Shown here one piece after another: positions 11,302 to 19,787 of a DNA stretch of 64,000 nt. A program made the position numbers and the translations under genes. A model generated the notes under the pieces. It saw nothing but the letters and a program-made list of their open reading frames with translations. It ran no database searches and was not told where the DNA came from. Numbering within the stretch: the stretch's first letter is position 1; the number at the start of each line of letters is the position of its first letter. Origin of the DNA: Serripes groenlandicus (lineage: Eukaryota; Mollusca; Bivalvia; Cardiida; Cardiidae); assembly GCA_031761405.1 (NCBI GenBank), contig JASEVX010000001.1:47601102-47665101 (forward strand). The letters run 5' to 3'.

Positions 11302-11827
11302 TTAATTGAAAGCTGGTTTCGCAATCAATGTAAAATAAATAAGTTTGAAAAAGAACTTACAATAAAATTAATTTCTGTCAACACTTTCTCAGTTACCCAT
11401 GAGCCCTTCCATTATAAATACGCCTCCGATGCAATTGGCTGCTTTCCTAGTCTTTTAATTTTAAGCCCATTGATGGAAAATGAATGCTGCTAGTTACTCT
11501 CTGAGCTATAGTAGTTCCACACTGGAATTGATGGCTTTCATGCAATTAGGTAGATACTTTGGTGTTAGATTCAGTCACAACACTTTCAACAATCTTTTGG
11601 CATCAGCAGAGGTTTTGTTCTGATAACAATAGCGGGTAAGTCTTAGAAGTTGCTGACTAGCTGTTCAGGGTTGTTTAACCCTTTCCCTCATATAGACGCT
11701 TTCCAATGCCTCGGCAGCAGACAGCTTTTTGAAAACATAGTGACAAAGGAAGAAATTGCTCAAAACAAGCAATTTCTCCTTTTGCCACAATGTTTTTAAC
11801 TAATAGTCATAGCTCCCAAACCAAAAC

Positions 11828-12168
11828 TGCAAGCTTTTATTAAGGCTTGCAGCAAGCTTGCGACAAGCTTGCAGGAAAAGCTTGCCGCAAGCTCAGAATT
11901 GGAACCTAGCGGCAAGCTTGCGCAAGCTTACAACTGTTAAAAAAAGCTTGTGCAAGCTTGCGGTTTATTAGGCTTGCAAGCTTGCGGTTAATTGAACTTG
12001 CAAGCTTGCGCAAGCTTGTAATTCATTAAACTGGAAAGCTTGCGCAAGCTTGCTGCAAGCTTGCGGAAAGCTTTCGCAAGCTTGTGATTCATTAAACTGG
12101 AAAGTTTCCGCAAGCTTGCTGCAAGCTTGCGGAAAGCTTTCGCAAGCTTGCTGCAAGCTTGCATTCTT
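11828..12168. repeat. left AAGCTTGC palindromic array
   Basis: Many copies of the palindrome gcaagcttgc and of the variants gcggcaagcttgcgcaagct and ctggaaagcttgcgc. A spurious open frame with a repeated ACESFPQACSKLA pattern results from the array. Confidence 0.9.
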
Positions 12169-12465
12169 GAAACTCTGGAGAGATCTTGCCTGAAATTTAG
12201 CTCAGCATGTGTGAAATAGTGACAATAATAACAAATAATAAATGTTTAATTTACAAAGATAATTATTTAATTTCATAAATGGTTTTTAATAACAGATTGT
12301 AGCATGTTTTGTTTCTAAACGTCTTGTGCCTCTTTCCTTGCCCCGGCTCAGGATTTCTTGCTTGATCCATTATGCAAGTGCATGCCAACAGTAATGTACA
12401 TAACCACATCTGGAATTAAAAGTAAAAAAACAGTTTTAAAATTTGCTATTAATCAAGACTAATTT

Positions 12466-12676
12466 CACCCCTTTCCCATTTGCTGACAACTTTTGAAAAC
12501 TTTGTGACAAAAGAATGAGCCATTTCTCTTTTTTCCACAATGTTTTCAAGGCTAAGTGTTTTCAACTCTATTAAAATTTAAATAATAACATTTCATTTTT
12601 CATAGATTTTCAATATTTTTGCATTGACATTTGCAAAATTCTGCTGCAAATTTGTTTTGTGTGGGGAAGGGTTAAC
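12466..12676 (-). mobile_element. old PBM inside the 4-kb element
   Basis: cccctttcccatttgctgac, acttttgaaaactttgtgac, cacaatgttttcaa, catttttcatagattttcaa and ttctgctgcaaatttgtttt ... gggaagggtt followed by TTAA keep the PBM order. The internal hairpin is partly lost. Confidence 0.6.
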
Positions 12677-13387
12677 TGAAAAAAACCTCAAATAAGTCGT
12701 ACTGTGAAAAATTTGATTTTATCCTGCACTATCCGAAAATGGATATGTCCGAGTACTATGCTAAATGTCAGAGCAAGCTTTGAAATTCCGGTTTCGAAAA
12801 ACGGGTTTAAAGGTGAAAATATTGAATATTAATAACAGAATAACGTCAGATTATATTTGAAAGGTATTTTTCAACAGATAATCAGATCTATTAGAATTAT
12901 AAACCAAAAACTACAATCAATATTTAAATATTACGCTCTCGGATTTCCCCCAGAATGACGATCGCGAAAATATATCTTTTGAAGATTGATCAAGTATAAA
13001 TTTCATTAGAAAGATAATATTTATAGCAATAGTAATATATTATTGTTTTAACACATATTATTTTGAGGTATTTATTGAGTTAATCGGACTTTAAAACCGA
13101 CTCGTCACTGTGTGACAAAAACAAACAAGATGGCCGTACCCAAAATGGCGAAATTCGCCTAGCACGTGTCTCGGACTAGAATTGCTATTTGTAAGTCAAT
13201 TTCAGGCCGATTTCAAAAATTTATATATTAAAATAAAGCTCAGATTATAAGGTTGAATACAATATTCATCGGGGAAAAACATACCTCGTAGTTATGATGC
13301 TATCACCGCACGGACAAGTTCACGGAGTCGCCGATTTCAAATTCTAAAAATAGCATTTTCTCATCTGATTGAATGGGTTAGCGATTG

Positions 13388-14798
13388 GAATTACTGTCAA
13401 AACGTCGAATGACCCAAACGTCGAATTGATAAACAAGAACAAAATGGGAGTCAAAATGTCGAAAAGGAAAATATATACGGAAATGTATAGAATAGTTATT
13501 ATGCTGTTTTTTCAAGTTTTACCGCACAAGGTAGATAATAATACAATTTAATAATATATGTTTAGTCATATACGGAACATTACGGACCACTACATTTTCG
13601 AACCTTTTCTGTCAATGCAATTATAAAGGAGAAATTAAATAAAAGGGCATTTGAATATATATTCAAATTGAAATAATCGGAATAAACAAGAACACATCAA
13701 TAAATGATTAACTTTTAATTTTATCTTATATTAAAGCATCATATATTATAACTTATATACATAGTTGAGGTTTTTTTATGGTTTTATTTACAATTTTTTA
13801 TATTTTTATTTATAGTTCCTCATCGTGTACCCGGTGCGTTGATTGCATTGGCCCCAAGCCAGCTATAAAACTGCAAGTTCTGAGCAGCTGCGACGTTGTC
13901 ATGTCATCGTCTTCATATCTGCAATAAAATGAAAAAAATATTAGAAAACGAATATTTAACCTATGATTCATAGACATATACAATACAATGTGATATTCTG
14001 TCTTGTATTTTATTAATTGATTATTACATCGAAAAGTAGAGTTATGTGTACATGTGGATATGTTTTAGCAAAGACGAAAAGTAAAATAATGCATACGACC
14101 ATGGATCTGCCGGTACCGTTGTCTTTGAATTCTTGTAATTAGGTGATCGGAAACCAGTTTAATTTGTAAGTCAACGGTATCGGCTTCATTCTTCAACAGT
14201 GGTATGAGAACATACAGCCCAATATCAGACCGTCCGGCTCTTGTGTTGATTCTTCGATGCCAGCCTGTGAATGGAAATATATGATGTTCAGATATTGCCA
14301 ATATTTGAAAGATGATATGCTAATTGTTTGACTTCCTGTGGTTTAAATTTCATCTCATTGTATCCATATCTTTGGAAAGTTCATGTGATATGTTGTAACT
14401 AAACCTATATTTCTTTTTTATTTCAAGATCTCAATTCATTATATCTTTAATAGCAAATTAACATTGTATAACAAATACCTTCTACGTCGTTGTTAGTGCG
14501 TATTGTTTGACGAAACACGCTCCAATTTTCTGGTCGCCACATCGGATTGCTGATCCAATTATTAAATATTACAAATATCACTTCAATTAACTACAAATAA
14601 TACACACTGTTTATTATGGCATAGTATATACATAATTATAGAAAATAGACAATATATTTTCCTTTTCGACGTTTATTAATATATGGCCTCTATATTTTCC
14701 TTTTCGACGTTTTGACTCCCATTTCGACGTTTTGACTCCCATTTTGTTCTTGTTTATCAATTCGACGTTTGGGTCATTCGACGTTTTGACCGTCACCC
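13388..14798 (-). mobile_element. Mutator-like (MULE) transposon relic
   Basis: Long inverted repeats at 13,391-13,475 and 14,650-14,798 share gtcaaaacgtcgaatgac, ccaaacgtcgaattgataaa and aacaaaatgggagtcaaaa. The flanks carry agcgattg at 13,380-13,387 and 14,799-14,806. An 8-9-bp duplication with roughly 90-150-bp inverted repeats is typical of MULEs, and the interior encodes a matching transposase C-terminus on the minus strand. The right arm has extra internal cgtcgaa units. The upstream part of the gene is missing. Confidence 0.8.
13810..14590 (-). pseudogene. MULE transposase C-terminal exons (relic)
   Basis: Three exons can be read on the minus strand. Exon 1 (14,590-14,479) contains NPMWRPENWSVF then RTNNDVEG; its 3' edge is a gtatttg donor. 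Exon 2 (14,264-14,097) opens after ttccattcacag and restores VEGWHRRINTR, followed by YVLIPLLKNEA and DLQIKLV. Exon 3 (13,918-13,810) has MTTSQLLRTCSFI and ends at taa. The order NPxW..W, TNNxVEGWH, QIKLV, QLL..C is what I recall of the C-terminal part of MULE/FLYWCH-associated transposases in animals. The exon 2/3 phase does not close cleanly, and the N-terminal and catalytic parts are absent, so it is a dead remnant. It lies between the long inverted repeats of its element. Confidence 0.75.
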
Positions 14799-14806
14799 AG
14801 CGATTG

Positions 14807-15626
14807 AATGTCAATGTTACCGTTATAAACACACGTTCGTAAGCGTGACCCACTAAAATATTTCACCCGTCCTAATTTGTAGCAAGTAAAATTCAAAAAC
14901 AGCTCTAAAGAAGATATGAAAATAACAGATATTTTCTGGAAGTGTTGCGATAGATTTTAATACGCTATACACTTTCTGATAATATTTCATCCTTATGAAT
15001 AATGTTAGTCTATCAATTTTTGGAACAAAATTAATAAAATTCAGAAATCACAATACCCGTGTCATTTAAACTAGTCATTATTCAAAATACAAATAAATTT
15101 CAGTTGTTCAATGTATTATTAAACTTAAGTTGAAATTTTAAGCTTTCAGAATATGTATGTTTTGTTTATGTGCCAAATGTGACTATACAGCAGTATCGAT
15201 CTTTAGATATGATTATTTATAACCTTTACAGATGAAACAGTTGAGAATTAAAGTATGTGTTTCACTTAGTTACTAAGGCCAAATCTTGTAGAGAGTGATT
15301 AAACTTATTTAGTAATAATTAAGAGGGTCAAATTCATAGATCTTATCATTATGCATTGTTTGTATATATGTGTATGTAGATATTGTTTAATGTATTTTTA
15401 TGTACATTACCCATATTTAGATTATTTTTTTAGAATTAAAATATACAAGCAGTTAGATTCTCTGTTTTATACAATTTAATTTGAATACCAATATGGTAGG
15501 GGGGGAAATAGAGATCATCAAGCAATGATTTTTATTAACCTTTTTCATATTGTGGACTTAGAATATTTCCTCTCTTTTCTGTCCAGACATGTAAGTGAAA
15601 TTTTCTAAGTCCAAGAAAAACAAAAA
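14807..15626. other. AT-rich interior of the 4-kb element
   Basis: No coding frame or repeat match; the stretch is strongly AT-rich with a short G-run near 15,498. Confidence 0.45.
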
Positions 15627-15812
15627 GCTTGCACATGCTTGCGACTAGTAAAGCTTGCGCAAGCTTGCAAATCCATCGCAAGCTTGCAGAATTTGACTTG
15701 AAAATGCTTGCATGCTTGCGCAAGCTTGCAGCAACCTTGCAGACATCTTAAAAAGCCTGCAGAAGCTTGTCGCAGGCTTGCTGCAAGCTTGCCGCAAGCT
15801 TGCTGTAAGCAT
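15627..15812. repeat. right AAGCTTGC palindromic array
   Basis: Copies of gcaagcttgc and variants run up to the terminal ttttggtttggg. Read inversely the outermost part matches the left array (cagcaagcttgc, gcgacaagctt), so the arrays form part of extended terminal inverted repeats. Confidence 0.85.
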
Positions 15813-16024
15813 TCATTTTGGTTTGGGTAGGTTATCCATTCAATTAAAGGGATTTTCTATTTTTTTGACAAAATGTGTTCCAATTCTTCTGCTGCAGAAT
15901 TGTCGTATGAGGGAAAGGGTTTAAGTCTTGTGAGTTGCTTTCCCACATACAACATATATGCTTCAGACTGAAAACATCAAGGTTAAAATATGTGAAATCT
16001 CTAAATGAAAGTATGATTATTTAA

Positions 16025-16246
16025 CCCTTTCCCTCATATGACAATTCAGCAGCAGACGACTTTGAACGTATTTTGTCAAAACATAGAAAATCTCCGTAAT
16101 TGAATGGATAACCTATGACAAAAAGTGGAAAACATTGTGACAAAAGGAGAAATTGCACGTTTTGTGCAATTTCTTCTTTTGTCACTATGTTTTCAAAAAG
16201 CTGTATGCTGCAGAGGCGTCAGAAAGCGTCTATATTAGGGAAAGGG
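16025..16246 (+). mobile_element. PBM, plus orientation, between the locus duplicates
   Basis: TTAA at 16,021-16,024 and 16,247-16,250. Intact ends CCCTTTCCCTCATATG and TATTAGGGAAAGGG. The internal hairpin at 16,133-16,188 pairs through gacaaaagGagaaattgcac and its inverse. The copy sits exactly at the junction of the two locus copies. Confidence 0.9.
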
Positions 16247-16250
16247 TTAA

Positions 16251-16619
16251 AAGTTGCTGACTACCTGTTCAGGGTTGTTTAACCCTTTCCCTCATATAGA
16301 CGCTTTCCGACGCCTCGGCAGCAGACAGCTTTTTGAAAACATAGTGACAAAAGAAGAAATTGCGCAAAACGAGCAATTTCTCCTTTTGCCACAATGTTTT
16401 CAACTAATAGTCATAGGTTATCCATTCAATTAAAGGGATTATCTATTTTTTGACAAAATATGTTCCAATTCTTCTGCTGCAGAATTGTCATATGAGGGAA
16501 AGGGTTAAAGTCTTGTGAGTTGCAGATGAACCCTTTCCCACATACAACATATATGCTTCAGACTGTGAAAACATCAAGGTTAAAATAATGGAAATCTCTA
16601 AATGAAAGTATGATTATTT
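16251..16619. repeat. duplicated PBM locus, copy 2 (empty site)
   Basis: It repeats 11,647-11,812 plus 15,828-16,020 with few differences and lacks the 4-kb insertion. It contains an intact PBM and the start of a further, truncated PBM (aaccctttcccacatac, near 16,530). Confidence 0.85.
16283..16504 (-). mobile_element. PBM, minus orientation (empty-site copy)
   Basis: TTAA at 16,279-16,282 and 16,505-16,508. Ends CCCTTTCCCTCATATAGACG and GTCATATGAGGGAAAGGG. The hairpin has gaaattgcgcaaaacgagca. The undisturbed site ctaatagtcataggttatcc is at 16,403-16,422. Confidence 0.9.
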
Positions 16620-16660
16620 AATGGAGTTGAAAAGGAGTAATTGCTCATTTTACTTCATAC
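16529..16660 (+). mobile_element. truncated PBM
   Basis: It starts aaccctttcccacatac without a full TTAA and shows the plus-strand PBM order as far as ggagttgaaaaggagtaatt, then stops. Confidence 0.6.
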
Positions 16661-16861
16661 AGTCTAGAGGTTTAATGTAAATGGAGCTTTGATGAGTTTG
16701 TTTCGCTGATCTTGTTCAAAGTTATAGTTCATAGTAACTGTTGCTATTAATAGATCACTGTGTGTATGAAACACTCTTCATCACTGGAGCACTTTCATTT
16801 GTTGTTATTTCGCCTCCCACGAAATTCTAGCAATTTCATTGGTTAAAGCCTGTCACGTGCA

Positions 16862-17589
16862 CACCCCCTATATTTCTATAGGGGGTGAGTAAATTCCATA
16901 GGGGGTGAGTAAATTCAATATGGCTTCTATTCTCAGATCAAGCTGACTGGAAGTTTTTTTCAGTTGCCTATGTTAAAATAGATCTATATACTGTATAATA
17001 TCTTGATATTTTAAACAGCGATTTGTTTACAATATATATATCATAACGACTACGAAGTTGAATATCATGCAAAGTAACTTCCCTTTCCATAGAAAAAAAA
17101 AAATTCAATGAATGTATAAAAATAATGCATGTCCTACGCTTGTTAATTTTTTTTTTTTTCCCTTAGTTGGTCAGTAACAGACCATTTATAACTGATTTAT
17201 TTCATCAACCACCTTTCATGAACAAAACAAATTGATATTGTTTCATTTCATTATTAAAGTGGGTTTAGTACTAGGAATTTTAAAAATACTGGGACCAAAT
17301 ACTAGGAAAATGACGTCACGTCATCGGTTTGACGTCATAACGCGCCAAAACCCGTAAATTTCATCTAGAAATATTGTAAATGTTAATGTAAATGAAAGAG
17401 TATAATTTTTTTTTGCTCATGAAAGGTGGTCGATGAAATAAATCAGTTATTTGGTCTGTTACTGACCCACTACTGAAAAATAGGGGGTATGTTGAATGTA
17501 TAGGTGGACTCGGCTAACGCCTCGCCCCCTATAAATTCCACAGACCCCCTATTTTTCCGTAGTGGGTCAGTAACAGACCAAATAACTAA
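16862..17589. repeat. compound foldback region with GGTCAGTAACAGACC units
   Basis: Hairpin CACCCCCTATA/TATAGGGGGTG at 16,862-16,887. Arms 17,168-17,222 and 17,413-17,471 pair (ggtcagtaacagacc, actgatttatttcatc, accacctttcatga). Arms of about 38 bp, 17,453-17,491 and 17,546-17,589, pair again (ctgttactgacccactac, aaaaatagggggt). The same palindromic motif thus serves in two overlapping stems. Mobility is not shown. Confidence 0.7.
17311..17350 (+). promoter_or_regulatory. two perfect CRE-type sites and an E2F-like site
   Basis: TGACGTCA occurs at 17,311-17,318 and 17,330-17,337, 19 bp apart. The sequence cgcgccaaaa at 17,341-17,350 resembles an E2F site read inversely. CREB/ATF factors bind this octamer in animals; function here is inferred from motif density alone. 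No gene start is recognised nearby. Confidence 0.4.
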
Positions 17590-17809
17590 TAGTGGAATTT
17601 CCTTCATGCTTTGTGCATATGACATAGATTCAATAACAAGGTTATTTGACAAATTCACTTATACCCAGGTCAAATTCACAGTTGCTAAACAGTAACCATA
17701 TTATGACATCATCACAGTAGCATTTTTTCTTTGGGTATTTTCAAAGCATACAGATCTAAATCTGCCTAGGAGGTGAAAATTAATGCAACAGAACGATGCT
17801 TTTACCCTT

Positions 17810-17935
17810 TTCCACTTCTGCATATCCGGCAGATGACTTTTGAAAACATTGTGGTAACTGGAGATTATTGCTTATAACAAACAATTTCTCCATTTCGCCA
17901 CAACTTCCACAAGGTTTAAACTTTATTCTGGAAAT
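17810..17935. mobile_element. decayed PBM fragment
   Basis: acccttttccacttctgcat, cagatgacttttgaaaacatt and ggagattattgcttataaca with an inverse caatttctccatttcgccac are PBM-like. The right half is missing. Confidence 0.5.
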
Positions 17936-18170
17936 TTTTTAATTTACGCAGACTTTCCATGTTTTGTATATCAATACTGAAATGTAGAGAAGAACAGCAA
18001 TTATTGAACCAACTTCATTATTCCTTCTGATAGGTATCAACAGTTCAGAAAACAAAATTAACCCCCCCTTTCCCACATGCAGATACATTTTGAAGCATTT
18101 GCAAGAGTCAATTTCTGAAAATAGTGTAGCAAAAGAAGAAACTGTTTATACTGAACAGTTAGTTCTTTAA

Positions 18171-18392
18171 CCCTTTCCCTCATATAGACGCTTTCTGACG
18201 CTTCTGCAGGAGACGGCTTTTTGAAAACATAGTGACAAAAGAAGAAATTGCACAAAACGTGCGATTTCTTTTTTTGCCACAATGTTTTCCACTTTTAGTC
18301 ATAGGTTATCCATTCAATTATAGAGATTTTCTACTTTTTGTCAAAATATGTTCAAAGTCGTCTGCTGCAGAATTGTCGTATGAGGGAAAGGG
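18171..18392 (-). mobile_element. inner PBM nested in the outer PBM
   Basis: TTAA at 18,167-18,170 and 18,393-18,396. Ends CCCTTTCCCTCATATAGACG and GTATGAGGGAAAGGG are intact. The hairpin uses gaaattgcacaaaacgtgcg. Confidence 0.9.
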
Positions 18393-18469
18393 TTAAACAC
18401 TATTGAATAATCCAACTTTCCTTATAGAGACTTTCTACTTGTACTTGATGTTTTTGCTACAGTTGTGTT

Positions 18470-18787
18470 CAGGGGCGTAGTCACACATTTTTTCTCAAAA
18501 TGCCCCAAAATGCAGCTGCGGCGATAGACATCTGCGTAATGTATCGACCAGATCAGCCTGCGCTGAACGCGCAGACTGATCCGGCCGACACATTCCGTCT
18601 TAGGGGGATAGATGTATAGAGTAGTGATTCCCAAAACAGAAAATCCACAGGAGGCGAAAAGTGTCTATCCAGGTAGGCCTGTGTGGCATGCTTTGGCTGA
18701 TCCGGGTCGATACTTTACACAGAGTCCACAATGTTGATTTTCTCATGAGACGGCCTACACATTGATTATTGCAAAGCTACGCCCCTG
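18470..18787. mobile_element. 318-bp hAT-like MITE
   Basis: Perfect 11-bp inverted repeats, CAGGGGCGTAG at 18,470-18,480 and CTACGCCCCTG at 18,777-18,787. The flanks share gtgtt on both sides. CAGGGGCGTAG-type tips are characteristic of hAT elements, although the visible duplication is only 5 bp instead of 8. An internal palindrome pairs gatcagcctgcgc with gcgcagactgatc. Confidence 0.75.
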
Positions 18788-18920
18788 GTGTTCTATGTGG
18801 GAAAGGGTTAATTCCTTCCAATTCAATTTATCTTAGAATGAAGAACTAATTAGATAACTTGTTGTTTTCCCCTCATAAAGCCAATCACTACAAATCCCAG
18901 ATGAAGTGATCTTTTTTATT

Positions 18921-19212
18921 AACCCTTTATCATATAAAGATGCCATTTCATGCTTTTTGAAACATTGTGGAAGCTGGAGAAATTTATCTTCGTAATTGAT
19001 GATCAGGCATAATTTTGAAACCTAAAGGAGAAGTTTTAAAATCCTTGCCAACACGCAACAAATCTGCAGCAGTCAACTTTGAAAACATCTTAGCAAAAAT
19101 ATGGAAAACCTCTACGAGTTATTGAAATGTAAATTTTGAAACGAGTTAAAAATATTGTGAAAAAAGGAGAAATTAGGAAATATGAGCACAATGTTTTTCA
19201 AAAGTTATCAAA
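18921..19212. mobile_element. two worn PBM fragments
   Basis: TTAACCCTTTATCATATAA starts the first at about 18,921. The second has ccaacacgcaacaaatctgc, agcagtcaactttgaaaaca and ggagaaattagg up to cacaatgtttttcaaaag. Neither has a complete right end. Confidence 0.55.
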
Positions 19213-19478
19213 GGGAGGATTGCCATCCTTAGCTTCGGAAAATATTTTATTTCTGTACAGAGTTTGATCGGATGATATTTAGAGAAGGTTTTAACTGCGC
19301 TGATGCAAAAGTCGTTTGGGACCTGTATAAATACAAATCAATGATTTCATCTGTGCAGTCTCTCATCTACGAGAAGAGGTGCACAGTTTGAAAATAAGTT
19401 GCAAATACTGTTAGGAAACTTTTGACAACTTTTGACATTGTACAGTTTGATCAGGTAGCTTGGAAGCAATTGTATGCA
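19213..19478. other. spacer
   Basis: No recognised repeat or coding pattern. Confidence 0.35.
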
Positions 19479-19482
19479 TTAA

Positions 19483-19702
19483 CCCTTTCCCTCATACAAC
19501 AATTCTGCAGCAGACGACCTTGACAAATGTTGTCAAAAAATAGAAAATCACTATAATTGAATGGATAACCTATGACTAAAAGTGGAAAACATTGTGGCAA
19601 AAGGAGAAATTGCTCGTTTTGAGCAATTTCTTCTTTTGTCACTATGTTTTCAAAAACCGTCTGCTGCAGAGGCGTCAAAAATCATTTATATGAGGGTAAG
19701 GG
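19483..19702 (+). mobile_element. PBM, plus orientation
   Basis: TTAA at 19,479-19,482 and 19,703-19,706. Left end CCCTTTCCCTCATACAAC, right end TATGAGGGTAAGGG. Hairpin gaaattgctcgttttgagca is perfect across the loop. Confidence 0.9.
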
Positions 19703-19787
19703 TTAACAGATCTCTAAAACATTAAGTGCGCTACAGGCATAGTACAGTTAGTACGTTTTTCTGTTGAACGGCTCATCATCATACTTA

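Larger units (their letters stand above)
11813..15827. mobile_element. 4-kb element with AAGCTTGC-rich inverted arrays
   Basis: Insertion ends are ctCCCAAACCAAAA and TTTTGGTTTGGG (about 12-bp inverted repeats), next to palindromic arrays at both ends. Comparison with the empty paralogue (TAG at 16,414-16,416) shows that TAG is present on both sides (11,810-11,812 and 15,828-15,830), a 3-bp target duplication. The interior holds an old PBM and a MULE relic but no transposase clearly belonging to this element. A 3-bp duplication fits CACTA- or Harbinger-type integration; the superfamily is inferred only. Confidence 0.75.
11679..15919 (-). mobile_element. PBM split by a 4-kb insertion
   Basis: The left part 11,679-11,812 runs from CCCTTTCCCTCATATAGACG through the internal hairpin to ctaatagtcatag. 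The right part 15,828-15,919 resumes with taggttatccattcaatt and ends gtcgtatgagggaaaggg. TTAA lies at 11,675-11,678; the right end reads TTTAA. Confidence 0.9.
11647..16020. repeat. duplicated PBM locus, copy 1 (filled)
   Basis: Sequence from gttgctgactagctgttcag through the PBM and on to agtatgattattta is repeated at 16,251-16,619. Copy 1 differs mainly by a 4,015-bp insertion at 11,813-15,827. Copy 2 is therefore an empty-site paralogue in the same window. Confidence 0.85.
18062..18807 (-). mobile_element. outer PBM hosting a PBM and a hAT-like element
   Basis: The left end cccccctttcccacatgcag follows TTAA (18,058-18,061). The right end gtgttctatgtgggaaaggg precedes TTAA (18,808-18,811). 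Two insertions lie inside, at 18,167-18,396 and 18,470-18,787. Removing both restores a normal worn PBM of about 200 bp. Confidence 0.8.

Noticed and set aside
11968..12156. Repeat protein with ACESFPQACSKLA units
   Set aside because: It is the translation of the AAGCTTGC palindromic array, which reads similarly in other frames.
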